From: Arcticimaribacter sp965277835
GTDB taxonomy: Bacteria > Bacteroidota > Bacteroidia > Flavobacteriales > Flavobacteriaceae
Assembly: GCA_965277835.1 (NCBI GenBank)
Contig: OZ255841.1
Span: 1,922,001 to 1,986,000, forward strand
Length of the DNA: 64,000 bases
Reading direction: 5' to 3'
A program made the translations under genes and the position numbers. The notes below the pieces were generated by a model. The model did no database searches, had not been told where the DNA came from, and saw only the letters and a list, made by a program, of their open reading frames with translations. Positions 31,631-40,052 of the stretch are shown here, one piece after another (the stretch's first letter is position 1; each line of letters begins with the position of its first letter).

Positions 31631-33699
31631 AAAGCTTTAGAACCGAAATAGAAAATCCAATTGTTGAAAAAGATATTTTAGAACTTGAACGCAAAATTTT
31701 TGCATTTAAGAAAGAAGAAATAGATGAAGAAAAGTTTCGTAGCCTTCGTTTAGCAAGAGGCGTTTATGGGCAACGCCAACAAGGCGTACAAATGGTTCGT
31801 ATTAAAATACCTTATGGGAAGTGCTCTGCTAAACAACTTCGTCGCATTGCACAAGTAGCAGATGAGTATTCCAATGGTAATCTTCACGTTACTACACGAC
31901 AAGATGTTCAAATTCATTTTGTGTCGCTCGACAAAACTCCTGAGTTATGGGCAAAGCTAGAACAAGATGATATAACTATGCGCGAAGCCTGTGGGAATAC
32001 TATTCGTAACGTAACAGCATCGCCTTTTGCAGGTATAGACCTAAATGAGCCTTTTGATGTTACTCCATACGCTCATGCTTTTTTTCAGCATTTTTTACGA
32101 AACCCAATTTGTCAAGATATGGGGAGAAAAATTAAGATAGCTTTTTCTAGTTCAAAAGAAGATGATGCCCTTACTTTTACGCATGATATTGGGTTTGTCC
32201 CCGTTTTACAAAAGGGTCAGCGTGGTTTTAAAATGCTTGTAGGCGGCGGAATAGGAGCACAACCTAGAGTAGCTGATATAATTAAAGATTTTATTTCTGT
32301 TGAAGAGTTTATACCATTTAGCGAGGCTATAGTACGTGTTTTTGATCAATATGGAGAGCGTAATCGACGGAATAAAGCCCGTTTAAAATTTTTAATTAAA
32401 GAACAAGGGCTCGGTACTTTTTTGGAGCGCGTACAGGAAGTTTATCATTCAATATCTCCTAAAAAGTTAGAAATTTCTGCTTCTGATTTAATATTAAAAT
32501 CTACAGAATATTTTAAAGCAGAAAAACCTATTGATGAGCAATATAGCCGTTGGATAAAAAGCAATGTATTTGATCAAAAGCAAAAAGACTTTGTAGCTGT
32601 AGGAGTAGTAGTAGATCAGGGTGATATCTCTTCAGAAAAAGCACGTGCATTTGCCGAAATTGTTGACGCTTTTTGTGGCGATGACTTTCGTTTTACCATA
32701 GGGCAGAGTATTTTATTACGAGGGATTAATAGACACAACCTTCCTGCACTTTATGAGGCGTTACAAAATATAGGATTAGCCAAACCAGGGTTTCATAAAA
32801 TAAATGATATTGTAGCTTGCCCAGGTACAGACACCTGTAATTTAGGCATTGCTAGTAGTATGGGTTTAGCCAAAGAGCTTCAATATATTATTGAGTATAA
32901 ATACCCTGATATAATTGAGAAACATTGTTTGAGTATTAAAATTAGCGGTTGCATGAATGCTTGTGGGCAACATGCTATTGCTGATATTGGTTTCCAAGGG
33001 ATGACTTTAAAATCACAAGGCAAAGTTGCACCAGCTACACAAGTTTTGCTTGGTGGAGGTGTTTTAGGCGATGGCAAAGGACGCTATGCGGATAAGGTTC
33101 TTAAAGTCCCTGCTAAGCGTACACCTAAGGTATTGCAATGGCTATTAGAGGATTTTGAAAAGAATGTAAATCAAAAAGAAACTTTTTTACAATACTACCT
33201 ACGTCAAGGCAGCGATTATTTTTATCAAAATTTAAAACAGTATTCAGAAATAACAAACCTAAAAGATGAGGACTTTATAGATTGGGGCGCATCAAAAACA
33301 TATGAAAAAGCTATTGGAATTGGAGAATGTGCTGGGGTAACTATTGATTTGGTTCAGACTTTATTATTTGATGCAGAGGAGCATCTTGAAAAAGCTAAAG
33401 AATCTTTGAAAGAAGGTCAATGGGCTAATAGTATTTATTTGAGCTATGCAGGGAGAATTCGTGCAGCAAAAGCTTTGCTTACTACAGTATCGGCGAAAAC
33501 AAACTCGCATCACTCTATTATTGATGCATTTGAAACACATTTTTCAGAGTATCGTAGTATTCATAATAAACCTTTTGGTAGTATTACGCGCTTACTCAAT
33601 GAGGAGTCTCCAAGTAAAGAGTTTGCAGAAAACTATTATAATGAAGCAACTCATGTTTTTAATTGGATTAAAAAAGTTAGGAATGCACAACATAATTAA
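31627..33699 (+). CDS. Ferredoxin-type sulfite/nitrite reductase with C-terminal HEPN-like domain
   Basis: A 690-residue protein. Residues about 35-520 are a siroheme-[4Fe-4S] reductase: RLARGVYGQRQQGVQMVRIKIPYG near residue 39, TTRQDVQIHFV near residue 88, and four cluster cysteines in ACPGTDTCNLG near residue 398 and SGCMNACGQH near residue 440. Context (cysH, cysD, cysN, siroheme genes) makes sulfite to sulfide the reaction. Residues about 560-690 do not belong to the reductase: they are helical, with AEEHLEKAKESLKEGQWANSIYLSYAGRIRAAKALL resembling a HEPN domain. The fusion recurs in flavobacteria; its role is unknown. The electron donor is probably ferredoxin, given the FNR at the operon end. 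Confidence 0.9.
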   Translation: MKSFRTEIENPIVEKDILELERKIFAFKKEEIDEEKFRSLRLARGVYGQRQQGVQMVRIKIPYGKCSAKQLRRIAQVADEYSNGNLHVTTRQDVQIHFVSLDKTPELWAKLEQDDITMREACGNTIRNVTASPFAGIDLNEPFDVTPYAHAFFQHFLRNPICQDMGRKIKIAFSSSKEDDALTFTHDIGFVPVLQKGQRGFKMLVGGGIGAQPRVADIIKDFISVEEFIPFSEAIVRVFDQYGERNRRNKARLKFLIKEQGLGTFLERVQEVYHSISPKKLEISASDLILKSTEYFKAEKPIDEQYSRWIKSNVFDQKQKDFVAVGVVVDQGDISSEKARAFAEIVDAFCGDDFRFTIGQSILLRGINRHNLPALYEALQNIGLAKPGFHKINDIVACPGTDTCNLGIASSMGLAKELQYIIEYKYPDIIEKHCLSIKISGCMNACGQHAIADIGFQGMTLKSQGKVAPATQVLLGGGVLGDGKGRYADKVLKVPAKRTPKVLQWLLEDFEKNVNQKETFLQYYLRQGSDYFYQNLKQYSEITNLKDEDFIDWGASKTYEKAIGIGECAGVTIDLVQTLLFDAEEHLEKAKESLKEGQWANSIYLSYAGRIRAAKALLTTVSAKTNSHHSIIDAFETHFSEYRSIHNKPFGSITRLLNEESPSKEFAENYYNEATHVFNWIKKVRNAQHN

Positions 33700-34444
33700 A
33701 GGGCAATTAACAATTATTGGCGCAGGTCCAGGCGACCCTGAGTTAATTACACTTAAGGGTATAAAAGCTATTAAACAAGCTGAGGTTATATTGTTTGATG
33801 CCTTGGTAAATCGAGATTTACTTAAATATAATTCAACAGGAGAACATTATTTTGTGGGTAAGCGAAAAGGGGCGCATTCTTTTAAACAAGACGAAATAAA
33901 TAGTATGCTTGTAGATTTTGTGCAAGCAGGAAAAAAAGTAGTTAGACTAAAAGGTGGCGATGTCTCGGTTTTTGCGCGTGCAGCTGAAGAAATTGCGTAT
34001 GCCCAAAAGTTTGGTATTTCCCCTAAGTTAATACCTGGTATTTCTTCGTACACTGGTATTGCAGCAGCGCATCGTATTCCACTTACGCGTCGTTGCCAAT
34101 ATGAAAGTATTTGGGTAAGCACTGGTTTTACTTGTGACGGAAAACCTTCATCAGATATTGTTTATGCAGCACAATCATCATCAACAGTAATTATTCTTAT
34201 GGGTATAACACATTTAGAAGAAATAGTTACTCTATTTCGTCAATATAAACCCAAAAACTACCCTATAGCTATTGTGCAGAATGGTACTCTCTCTAACGAA
34301 AAATGGGTAAAAGGAACTCTTGATGATATTATATTTTGCGTTAAAGAAAACCAAATTAGCAGCCCAGCTTCTATTTTTATAGGGCCTGCGGTAGAAGACC
34401 CTACAGGGACATGGATAGAGGAGAACCAATTTCAATATGCATGA
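33683..34444 (+). CDS. cobA: Uroporphyrinogen-III C-methyltransferase
   Basis: SAM-dependent double methylation of uroporphyrinogen III to precorrin-2, the first step to siroheme. The 253 residues begin at the ATG at 33683, overlapping the reductase gene by 17 bases; an in-frame extension from 33446 lies inside that gene, encodes unrelated sequence and is rejected. GAGPGDPELITLKGI near residue 13, RLKGGDVSVFARAAEE near residue 87 and PGISSYTGIAAAHRIPLTRR near residue 115 are family signatures. Siroheme serves the adjacent sulfite reductase. Confidence 0.95.
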   Translation: MHNIIKGQLTIIGAGPGDPELITLKGIKAIKQAEVILFDALVNRDLLKYNSTGEHYFVGKRKGAHSFKQDEINSMLVDFVQAGKKVVRLKGGDVSVFARAAEEIAYAQKFGISPKLIPGISSYTGIAAAHRIPLTRRCQYESIWVSTGFTCDGKPSSDIVYAAQSSSTVIILMGITHLEEIVTLFRQYKPKNYPIAIVQNGTLSNEKWVKGTLDDIIFCVKENQISSPASIFIGPAVEDPTGTWIEENQFQYA

Positions 34445-35016
34445 ACACCCTTTACCCAATTTTTTTAAAAACAGAGCAATTACAAGTCCTCATTGTTGGT
34501 GGAGGTAATGTTGCATTGGAGAAACTATGTTTTTTATATAAATCCTCACCCAATGCAAATGTAACAATGGTAACTCCAATGATTCGTGAAGAAACTAAGG
34601 CTTTTATTACAAATAAAAATATAACTCATATTGAGAGTGTTTTTAAAAAAAGGTTTTTGAAGAACAAACAAATAGTTATTGCTACAACAAACTACCCTGA
34701 CGTAAATGAGCATATTTATAATTTATGTCGAGAAAGGAATATTTTGGTTAATGTAGCAGACACACCCGCTCTTTGCGATTTTTATATGGGCGGAATAGTT
34801 ACAAAGGGGAATTTAAAAATAGCTATTTCTACCAATGGCAAATCGCCTACTATAGCAAAACGACTACGTCAATGGTTAGAAGGATTTCTACCTGAAGAGA
34901 CAGACGAACTACTTAATAAACTTTATACATATCGGAATCGTTTAAAAGGAGACTTTGAGGAGAAAGTTGCAATTATGAATAGTTTAACGGAAAAATTATT
35001 AGATAAAAATGATTAA
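34441..35016 (+). CDS. Precorrin-2 dehydrogenase / sirohydrochlorin ferrochelatase
   Basis: Finishes siroheme: NAD-dependent oxidation of precorrin-2 and iron insertion, like the N-terminal half of CysG or Met8. It is 191 residues long from the ATG at 34441, which overlaps the cobA stop by four bases; a longer reading from 34411 is rejected. YPIFLKTEQLQVLIVGGGNVALEK opens the Rossmann fold, and NVADTPALCDFYMGGIVTKGNLKIAISTNGKSPTIAKRLRQ near residue 100 is diagnostic. Confidence 0.93.
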   Translation: MNTLYPIFLKTEQLQVLIVGGGNVALEKLCFLYKSSPNANVTMVTPMIREETKAFITNKNITHIESVFKKRFLKNKQIVIATTNYPDVNEHIYNLCRERNILVNVADTPALCDFYMGGIVTKGNLKIAISTNGKSPTIAKRLRQWLEGFLPEETDELLNKLYTYRNRLKGDFEEKVAIMNSLTEKLLDKND

Positions 35017-36040
35017 AACAGACATTATTATTATTGGTGCAGGGCCAGTAGGGCTTTTTGCAGTTTTCGAGGCAGGATTAATGAAATTGCACTGTCACCT
35101 TATTGATGCAACGCCGAAACCTGGAGGACAGTTAGTAGAAATTTATCCTAAAAAACCAATTTATGATATTCCTGGGTTTCCATCCGTATTAGCTGGAAAT
35201 TTGGCGGATAACCTTTTGGAACAAGCGGCACCTTTTAACCCAGGCTTTACTTTAGGGGAGCGTGCTGAAACAGTTGAAAAACAAAACGATGGAACATTTC
35301 TTGTTACGACAAATAAAGGAACACAACACAATGCACCCGTAGTAATGATTGCAGGAGGACTAGGGAGTTTTGAACCGCGAAGGCCTCTTATTAATAACCT
35401 AGCTGATTTTGAAGATAGAGGCGTACATTATATTATAAAAGACCCTAATCATTTTAAAGCAAAGAGCATAGTAATTTCAGGAGGGGGAGACTCTGCTTTA
35501 GATTGGGCAATTTATTTTGCAGAAAAAGGCAGTTTTGTACATTTGGTGCATCGCAGCGATCGATTTAGGGCACATAAAGATTCTGTGTCTCGTGTGTATG
35601 AACTAGCTGAAGAAGGAAGAATGCAGATACATACATTTGCCGAGGTAAAAGAATTAATAGGGGACGATCATCTTAAAAAGGTAGTTATAAATAATAAAGA
35701 AGAAAATTATCCTATAGAAACAGATTTTTGGTTTCCTTTATTTGGACTATCTCCAAAGCTTGGTCCTATTGCTGACTGGGGCTTAGAAATTAAAAGTAAT
35801 GCTATTCTGGTAGATACTTTTGATTATCAGACGAACCGAGAAGGTATTTTTGCCATAGGAGATGTAAACACATATCGAGGAAAACTAAAATTAATTTTGT
35901 GTGGTTTTCATGAAGCAACATTAGCCGTACAAACAGCTTATAAAATTATTTACCCTGAAAAAAAGTTTACACTAAAATATACTACCGTTCAGGGGGTACA
36001 AGGTTTTGACAAAAAACAAAAGGAAGAAATTGTAAGTTAA
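35009..36040 (+). CDS. Ferredoxin-NADP reductase, thioredoxin-reductase-like type
   Basis: A 343-residue flavoprotein. FAD-binding GAGPVGLFAVFEAGL near residue 10, the NADPH site ISGGGDSALDWAIYFAEKG near residue 154 and the C-terminal FAIGDVNTYRGKLKLI near residue 280 are visible. The CxxC redox pair of thioredoxin reductase is absent, which points to the YumC/FNR2 group. It overlaps the siroheme gene by eight bases and closes the sulfate-reduction operon, so it likely feeds electrons by ferredoxin to the sulfite reductase. Confidence 0.9.
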   Translation: MIKTDIIIIGAGPVGLFAVFEAGLMKLHCHLIDATPKPGGQLVEIYPKKPIYDIPGFPSVLAGNLADNLLEQAAPFNPGFTLGERAETVEKQNDGTFLVTTNKGTQHNAPVVMIAGGLGSFEPRRPLINNLADFEDRGVHYIIKDPNHFKAKSIVISGGGDSALDWAIYFAEKGSFVHLVHRSDRFRAHKDSVSRVYELAEEGRMQIHTFAEVKELIGDDHLKKVVINNKEENYPIETDFWFPLFGLSPKLGPIADWGLEIKSNAILVDTFDYQTNREGIFAIGDVNTYRGKLKLILCGFHEATLAVQTAYKIIYPEKKFTLKYTTVQGVQGFDKKQKEEIVS

Positions 36041-36064
36041 TAGCTGCTAGTATAAACATAATTT

Positions 36065-36619
36065 TCATCCTTTTTTAGAAAAGAATTTTGAAACACTTAA
36101 AATGAAAATTAATAATAGCGTTAAAAATATAAAAACCCATTTTAGGCTTGTTGCAAGAGCATAAGAGTTCACCTCGGAGCTAGATAGTGTTGGATAATTG
36201 TTTAGCATCGTTAGAATTCCGATATTTTCTATATAGTCAAATAAAACTGCAATTAAAGGGATAATATAAGCTAGCTTTAATTTAGAATTATTATTAGCTG
36301 TTTTAATAAGTAAAAGAGAAAACAGAAGCCCATAAACAATAGGATAAATCATATCTATAAATCCAGCGATAAGGCGGTATATCTTCCGCCCTTCACCTCC
36401 CATTATTTCAAAGATTTTTAGTACTTCAATTTTTGTGTACGAAAAACGACCGTCTAACAATAAAACGTCATAGTTTGAGATATTATTTATTTCAGCTTGA
36501 TATGTAGGGAATAAGTATAATGTAAAGAATAGAAAAATAATAGCTAAAATAGAAATAGCTTTCCAGTTTACTATTTTTTCAATAATATTCAATTTATTAG
36601 TATTTGCTTTCTTAGGCAA
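36065..36619 (-). CDS. Uncharacterised four-helix membrane protein
   Basis: A 184-residue protein with four predicted membrane segments (about residues 20-40, 87-107, 115-135, 155-178). Polar residues conserved-looking in or near the helices include FIDMIYPIVYG, LFDYIENIGI and SLKWVF. I do not recognise the family. The start appears to be TTG at 36619, 13 bases after the aminotransferase stop; no ATG or GTG lies nearby. It probably shares a transcript with that aminotransferase, but no functional link is visible. Confidence 0.7.
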   Translation of the reverse strand: MPKKANTNKLNIIEKIVNWKAISILAIIFLFFTLYLFPTYQAEINNISNYDVLLLDGRFSYTKIEVLKIFEIMGGEGRKIYRLIAGFIDMIYPIVYGLLFSLLLIKTANNNSKLKLAYIIPLIAVLFDYIENIGILTMLNNYPTLSSSEVNSYALATSLKWVFIFLTLLLIFILSVSKFFSKKG

Positions 36620-36631
36620 ATATCTTTTGAA

Positions 36632-37816
36632 TTAACTCAATACTTTAGTAATTCTTGCCGCGGCTTCTCTTATACTTTCTTCAGATGCAGCATAAGATAT
36701 TCGAATACAATTATTATTTCCAAAGGCTTCTCCTGTTACTGTGGCAACGTGTGCTTTATCTAATAAAAACAGGGCGAAATCTGTTGCATTCTTTATTGTT
36801 GTACCTGCTATTGTTTTTCCAAAGTAATATGAAATATCGGGGAATACATAAAAAGCACCGTTGGGACGATTTAATTTAAATCCTTTAATATTAGATAGTA
36901 AATCAATAATGAGGTCTCGACGCTTATTAAATTCATCGACCATATATTTTATTTTGCTCACAGGCTCTAGAAGAGCAGTAATTGTAGCTCTTTGTGCAAT
37001 AGAATTTGCGCCACTGGTAATTTGTCCTTGCATTTTATTACATGCTTTGGCAATCCAATCTGGGCCTCCAATATATCCAATTCGCCACCCTGTCATAGCA
37101 AAAGCTTTTGCAATTCCGTTTATAGTTATTGTTCGGTCGTATAACTCTGGAATGCGCGCCAAACTAAAATGAGGCGTTCCATAATTTATATGTTCATATA
37201 TTTCATCTGATATAATATATATACTTGGATGTTTTTTTAATACGTCTCCCAAGGCTCTATATTCATCTTCTGTATATATTGTTCCACTAGGATTATTAGG
37301 AGAATTAAATATAATCAACTTCGTCTTTGGGGTAATAGCACTCTCCAGTTGTTCTGGAGTAATTTTATAATCTGTTTCAAAGGAAGAAGGGATAACTATT
37401 GATTTAGCTTCAGCTAAGGTTGCTACTGCAGAATAACTTACCCAATAAGGAGCAGGGAGTAATACCTCATCTCCTGGGTCGAGTAGCACCATACATACAT
37501 TAGCAATAGATTGCTTTGCCCCAGTCGAAACTACAATTTGAGACGAATTATAATTTAACTGATTATCTCGTTTAAACTTTATGCTTATAGCTTCTTTTAA
37601 ATCTGCGTATCCATCGACAGGTGGATAAGAACTATAATTATCTTTTATTGCTTGAATTGCCGCCTCTTTAATATACTCTGGAGTATCAAAATCTGGTTCA
37701 CCTAAACTAAGTCCAATTATATCAATCCCCTTATTTTTAAGTTCACGAGCTTTTGCAGCCATAGCTAGGGTTGCAGAGACAGGTAAACTATTAATTCTCT
37801 TTGATAAAGTAGTCAT
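36632..37816 (-). CDS. Aspartate aminotransferase-type class I aminotransferase
   Basis: A 394-residue PLP enzyme of the AspC subgroup Ib. IIGLSLGEPDFDTPEYIKEAA near residue 34, LPAPYWVSY near residue 120, FNSPNNPSGTIY near residue 170 and the PLP lysine in NGIAKAFAMTGWRIGY near residue 232 are characteristic. The usual reaction interconverts aspartate/oxaloacetate and glutamate/2-oxoglutarate; prephenate activity is known in this subgroup and cannot be excluded. It lies between the desaturase and a membrane protein on the same strand. Confidence 0.9.
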   Translation of the reverse strand: MTTLSKRINSLPVSATLAMAAKARELKNKGIDIIGLSLGEPDFDTPEYIKEAAIQAIKDNYSSYPPVDGYADLKEAISIKFKRDNQLNYNSSQIVVSTGAKQSIANVCMVLLDPGDEVLLPAPYWVSYSAVATLAEAKSIVIPSSFETDYKITPEQLESAITPKTKLIIFNSPNNPSGTIYTEDEYRALGDVLKKHPSIYIISDEIYEHINYGTPHFSLARIPELYDRTITINGIAKAFAMTGWRIGYIGGPDWIAKACNKMQGQITSGANSIAQRATITALLEPVSKIKYMVDEFNKRRDLIIDLLSNIKGFKLNRPNGAFYVFPDISYYFGKTIAGTTIKNATDFALFLLDKAHVATVTGEAFGNNNCIRISYAASEESIREAAARITKVLS

Positions 37817-37829
37817 ACTATTTTAATTC

Positions 37830-38930
37830 TTATGAAGGTTGAAGACCCATTTGCCGTAAAAATCTGAAATGTGAGAAAATAGCACTCCTAGTAGTTCTAT
37901 ATTCATTATATGGCAAATTGAATTCTTTAGCTGTTTGTTTAACAATTTTTGAAATACTCGTGTAATGTATGTGGCTAATGTGCGGAAAAATATGATGTTC
38001 AATCTGATGATTTAATCCACCTGTAAACCAGTTTACAAATCTATTTTTAGTTGAAAAATTGACAGTAGTTTTTAGTTGATGTATTGCCCAAGTATTTTTC
38101 ATTGTACCTGTTTCTTCATTTGGCAAGGGCATTTCCGCATCTTCAATAATATGAGCTAACTGAAAAACTAGACTCAATATAATTCCTGCAACATAGTGCA
38201 TAGAAACAAAACCAATTATAATTTTCCACCAAGCTAGTTCTAAAAATAATATAGGGATAATAATCCAAATAGTTAAATAAGCCAATTTAGTTATAGCTAA
38301 AACAGTCCATTTTTGGACAGGGCGAAGAGATTTTTCATAGGTTAATTTACGTTTAAGGTATCGTCTTGTTTGTAAAAAATCAGAAGTTATAGCCCAATTA
38401 ATGGTTAATAACCCATAAAGAAACACAGAGTAAATATGTTGAAACCTATGAATAGGTAGCCAATCACTGTGTTTAGAAAAACGGATTATTTTCCCAGCAT
38501 CAAGGTCTTCATCATGCCCCTGAATATTAGTATATGTATGATGTAACATATTGTGCTGTATTTTCCAATTATAGACATTACCAGCAAGGAGATAAATACT
38601 TGCTCCCATAATTTTGTTTATCCATGGGATTTTTGAAAAAGAACCATGGTTACCGTCATGCATTACATTCATTCCGACCCCAGCAATACCTATACCCATT
38701 ATTATCGCTAAACCTAATTTAATCCATTGATTAAAATCTGTAAATAAGATTAAAAAATAAGGCGTTATGAAAATGCTAAACATTATAACAGTTTTCAAGT
38801 AGAGTTTCCAATTTCCAGTTTTGGGAGCATTTATTTTTTGAAAATGCTCATTGACCCTTTTGTTCAGTGTTTGAAAAAATTTTTTAGGGTCGTTTCGAGG
38901 GAATTTTAATAAGGAGTTTTTAACAGACAT
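37830..38930 (-). CDS. Membrane fatty acid desaturase
   Basis: A 366-residue di-iron desaturase. Three histidine boxes are present: HDGNHGS near residue 90, HNMLHHTYTN near residue 125 and HQIEHHIFPHISH near residue 308, with the QxxHH form of the third box typical of front-end acyl-lipid or acyl-CoA desaturases. Four to six hydrophobic segments separate them. No cytochrome b5 domain is fused, so electrons must come from a separate ferredoxin or cytochrome. It likely tunes membrane fluidity; regiospecificity cannot be read. It is 13 bases upstream of the aminotransferase. Confidence 0.92.
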   Translation of the reverse strand: MSVKNSLLKFPRNDPKKFFQTLNKRVNEHFQKINAPKTGNWKLYLKTVIMFSIFITPYFLILFTDFNQWIKLGLAIIMGIGIAGVGMNVMHDGNHGSFSKIPWINKIMGASIYLLAGNVYNWKIQHNMLHHTYTNIQGHDEDLDAGKIIRFSKHSDWLPIHRFQHIYSVFLYGLLTINWAITSDFLQTRRYLKRKLTYEKSLRPVQKWTVLAITKLAYLTIWIIIPILFLELAWWKIIIGFVSMHYVAGIILSLVFQLAHIIEDAEMPLPNEETGTMKNTWAIHQLKTTVNFSTKNRFVNWFTGGLNHQIEHHIFPHISHIHYTSISKIVKQTAKEFNLPYNEYRTTRSAIFSHFRFLRQMGLQPS

Positions 38931-38980
38931 ATTTTTTTAGAATATTTGAATATATCATAGTTATTGATTATAACTAATTA

Positions 38981-38988
38981 TATTTTTG
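38981..38988 (+). promoter_or_regulatory. -7 promoter element that decides the rsmG start
   Basis: TATTTTTG followed by G matches TAnnTTTG. If used, transcription begins near 38994, downstream of the first in-frame TTG (38964), which would leave the TTG at 39003 as the true start. Confidence 0.45.
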
Positions 38989-39002
38989 GCAAAATTAATG
39001 TT

Positions 39003-39620
39003 TTGAATATAATAGAGCGCTATTTCTCAGAAATTTCTGACATAAAAAAAGAGCAATTTACACAATTAGGTTTGCTTTATGCAGATTGGAATAAAAAAAT
39101 AAACCTTATTTCACGAAAAGATATCGATGCGCTCCATGAACGGCATATTCTTCATTCGTTGAGTATTGCTCGGCTAATTAAATTTGCACCAGGCACACGA
39201 ATTTTAGATGTAGGTACTGGTGGTGGCTTTCCTGGTATTCCGCTAGCTATATTATTCCCTCAAGTTAATTTTTATCTGATTGATAGTATTGGTAAAAAAA
39301 TCAGTGTGGTTAAAGAGATAAGTAAAGCCTTAAATTTGCGAAATGTAGAAATACGCCATCAAAGAGCACAAGAATTTAAACAACCTGTTGATTTTGTTGT
39401 TAGTAGGGCAGTCGCTCGATTAGAATTGCTTGTGCCTTGGATAAAAAAAAATATTGCAAAAAAGAATAAGCATAATTTACCTAATGGTGTTTTATGTTTA
39501 AAAGGCGGAGACTTGAAAGAAGAATTGAAAAATTTTGAAAAAGCACAAGTGTTTTCTGTATCAGACTTTTTTGAAGAAGAGTTTTTTGAGACAAAGAAAA
39601 TTGTATATCTCCCTTTATAA
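39003..39620 (+). CDS. rsmG: 16S rRNA (guanine-N7)-methyltransferase RsmG
   Basis: Methylates G527 of 16S rRNA using SAM. With the TTG at 39003 the protein has 205 residues, close to family length; a reading from the TTG at 38964 adds 13 residues upstream of the probable promoter. LYADWNKKINLISRKDIDALHERHILHSLS near residue 27 and the SAM-binding ILDVGTGGGFPGIPLAILFP near residue 67 are diagnostic, and VVSRAVARLELLVPW near residue 131 is the later motif. No ATG start is available in frame, so a TTG start is needed. Confidence 0.92.
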   Translation: MNIIERYFSEISDIKKEQFTQLGLLYADWNKKINLISRKDIDALHERHILHSLSIARLIKFAPGTRILDVGTGGGFPGIPLAILFPQVNFYLIDSIGKKISVVKEISKALNLRNVEIRHQRAQEFKQPVDFVVSRAVARLELLVPWIKKNIAKKNKHNLPNGVLCLKGGDLKEELKNFEKAQVFSVSDFFEEEFFETKKIVYLPL

Positions 39621-40007
39621 TTAATTTAAAGAAAAAGGGGTGTCTAATGTAAATGCAGGGATTTCTACTTTAAATTCTTGAGTTGAACTATGGTTTATTA
39701 TTGTATAGAACCCTTTCATTGCACCACAACGAGAGTTTAAAATAGAACCAGACTCGTATTTTATAGTCTCTCCCGATTTAATAATAGGCTTTTTTCCTAT
39801 TACGCCAAGCCCCTCTATATATTGAGGTTCTTTTCCACTTTGCACTATTTTCCAATGTCTCTTTATTAATTGGACAACATCTTTGCTTTGATTTTCAATA
39901 GTAATTATATAACGAAAAGCATAATTAGGAACACCATTTCTAAGGAAACTTCCCTCGTAATGAGTTTTTACAGAAACGCGAATTCCTTTGGTTACTTTTT
40001 GTGTCAT
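39621..40007 (-). CDS. apaG: ApaG-domain protein
   Basis: A 128-residue protein with the fibronectin-like ApaG fold. FRYIITIENQSKDVVQLIKRHWKI near residue 32, GVIGKKPIIKSGETIKYESG near residue 67 and the GAMKGFYTI segment near residue 93 are ApaG signatures. It has been linked to cobalt/magnesium homeostasis in enterobacteria, but the biochemical role is unclear. The ATG at 40007 is preferred over a TTG two codons upstream. Its stop codon abuts the stop of the convergent rsmG with no base between. Confidence 0.93.
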   Translation of the reverse strand: MTQKVTKGIRVSVKTHYEGSFLRNGVPNYAFRYIITIENQSKDVVQLIKRHWKIVQSGKEPQYIEGLGVIGKKPIIKSGETIKYESGSILNSRCGAMKGFYTIINHSSTQEFKVEIPAFTLDTPFSLN

Positions 40008-40052
40008 TACCAATGATTATACTTAATGCAAGTTAGTAATAATTAAATTAAT

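Noticed and set aside
33446..33682. N-terminal extension of the uroporphyrinogen methyltransferase ORF
   Set aside because: It runs inside the sulfite reductase gene in another frame and the encoded residues have no methyltransferase features; the ATG at 33683 gives the normal length.
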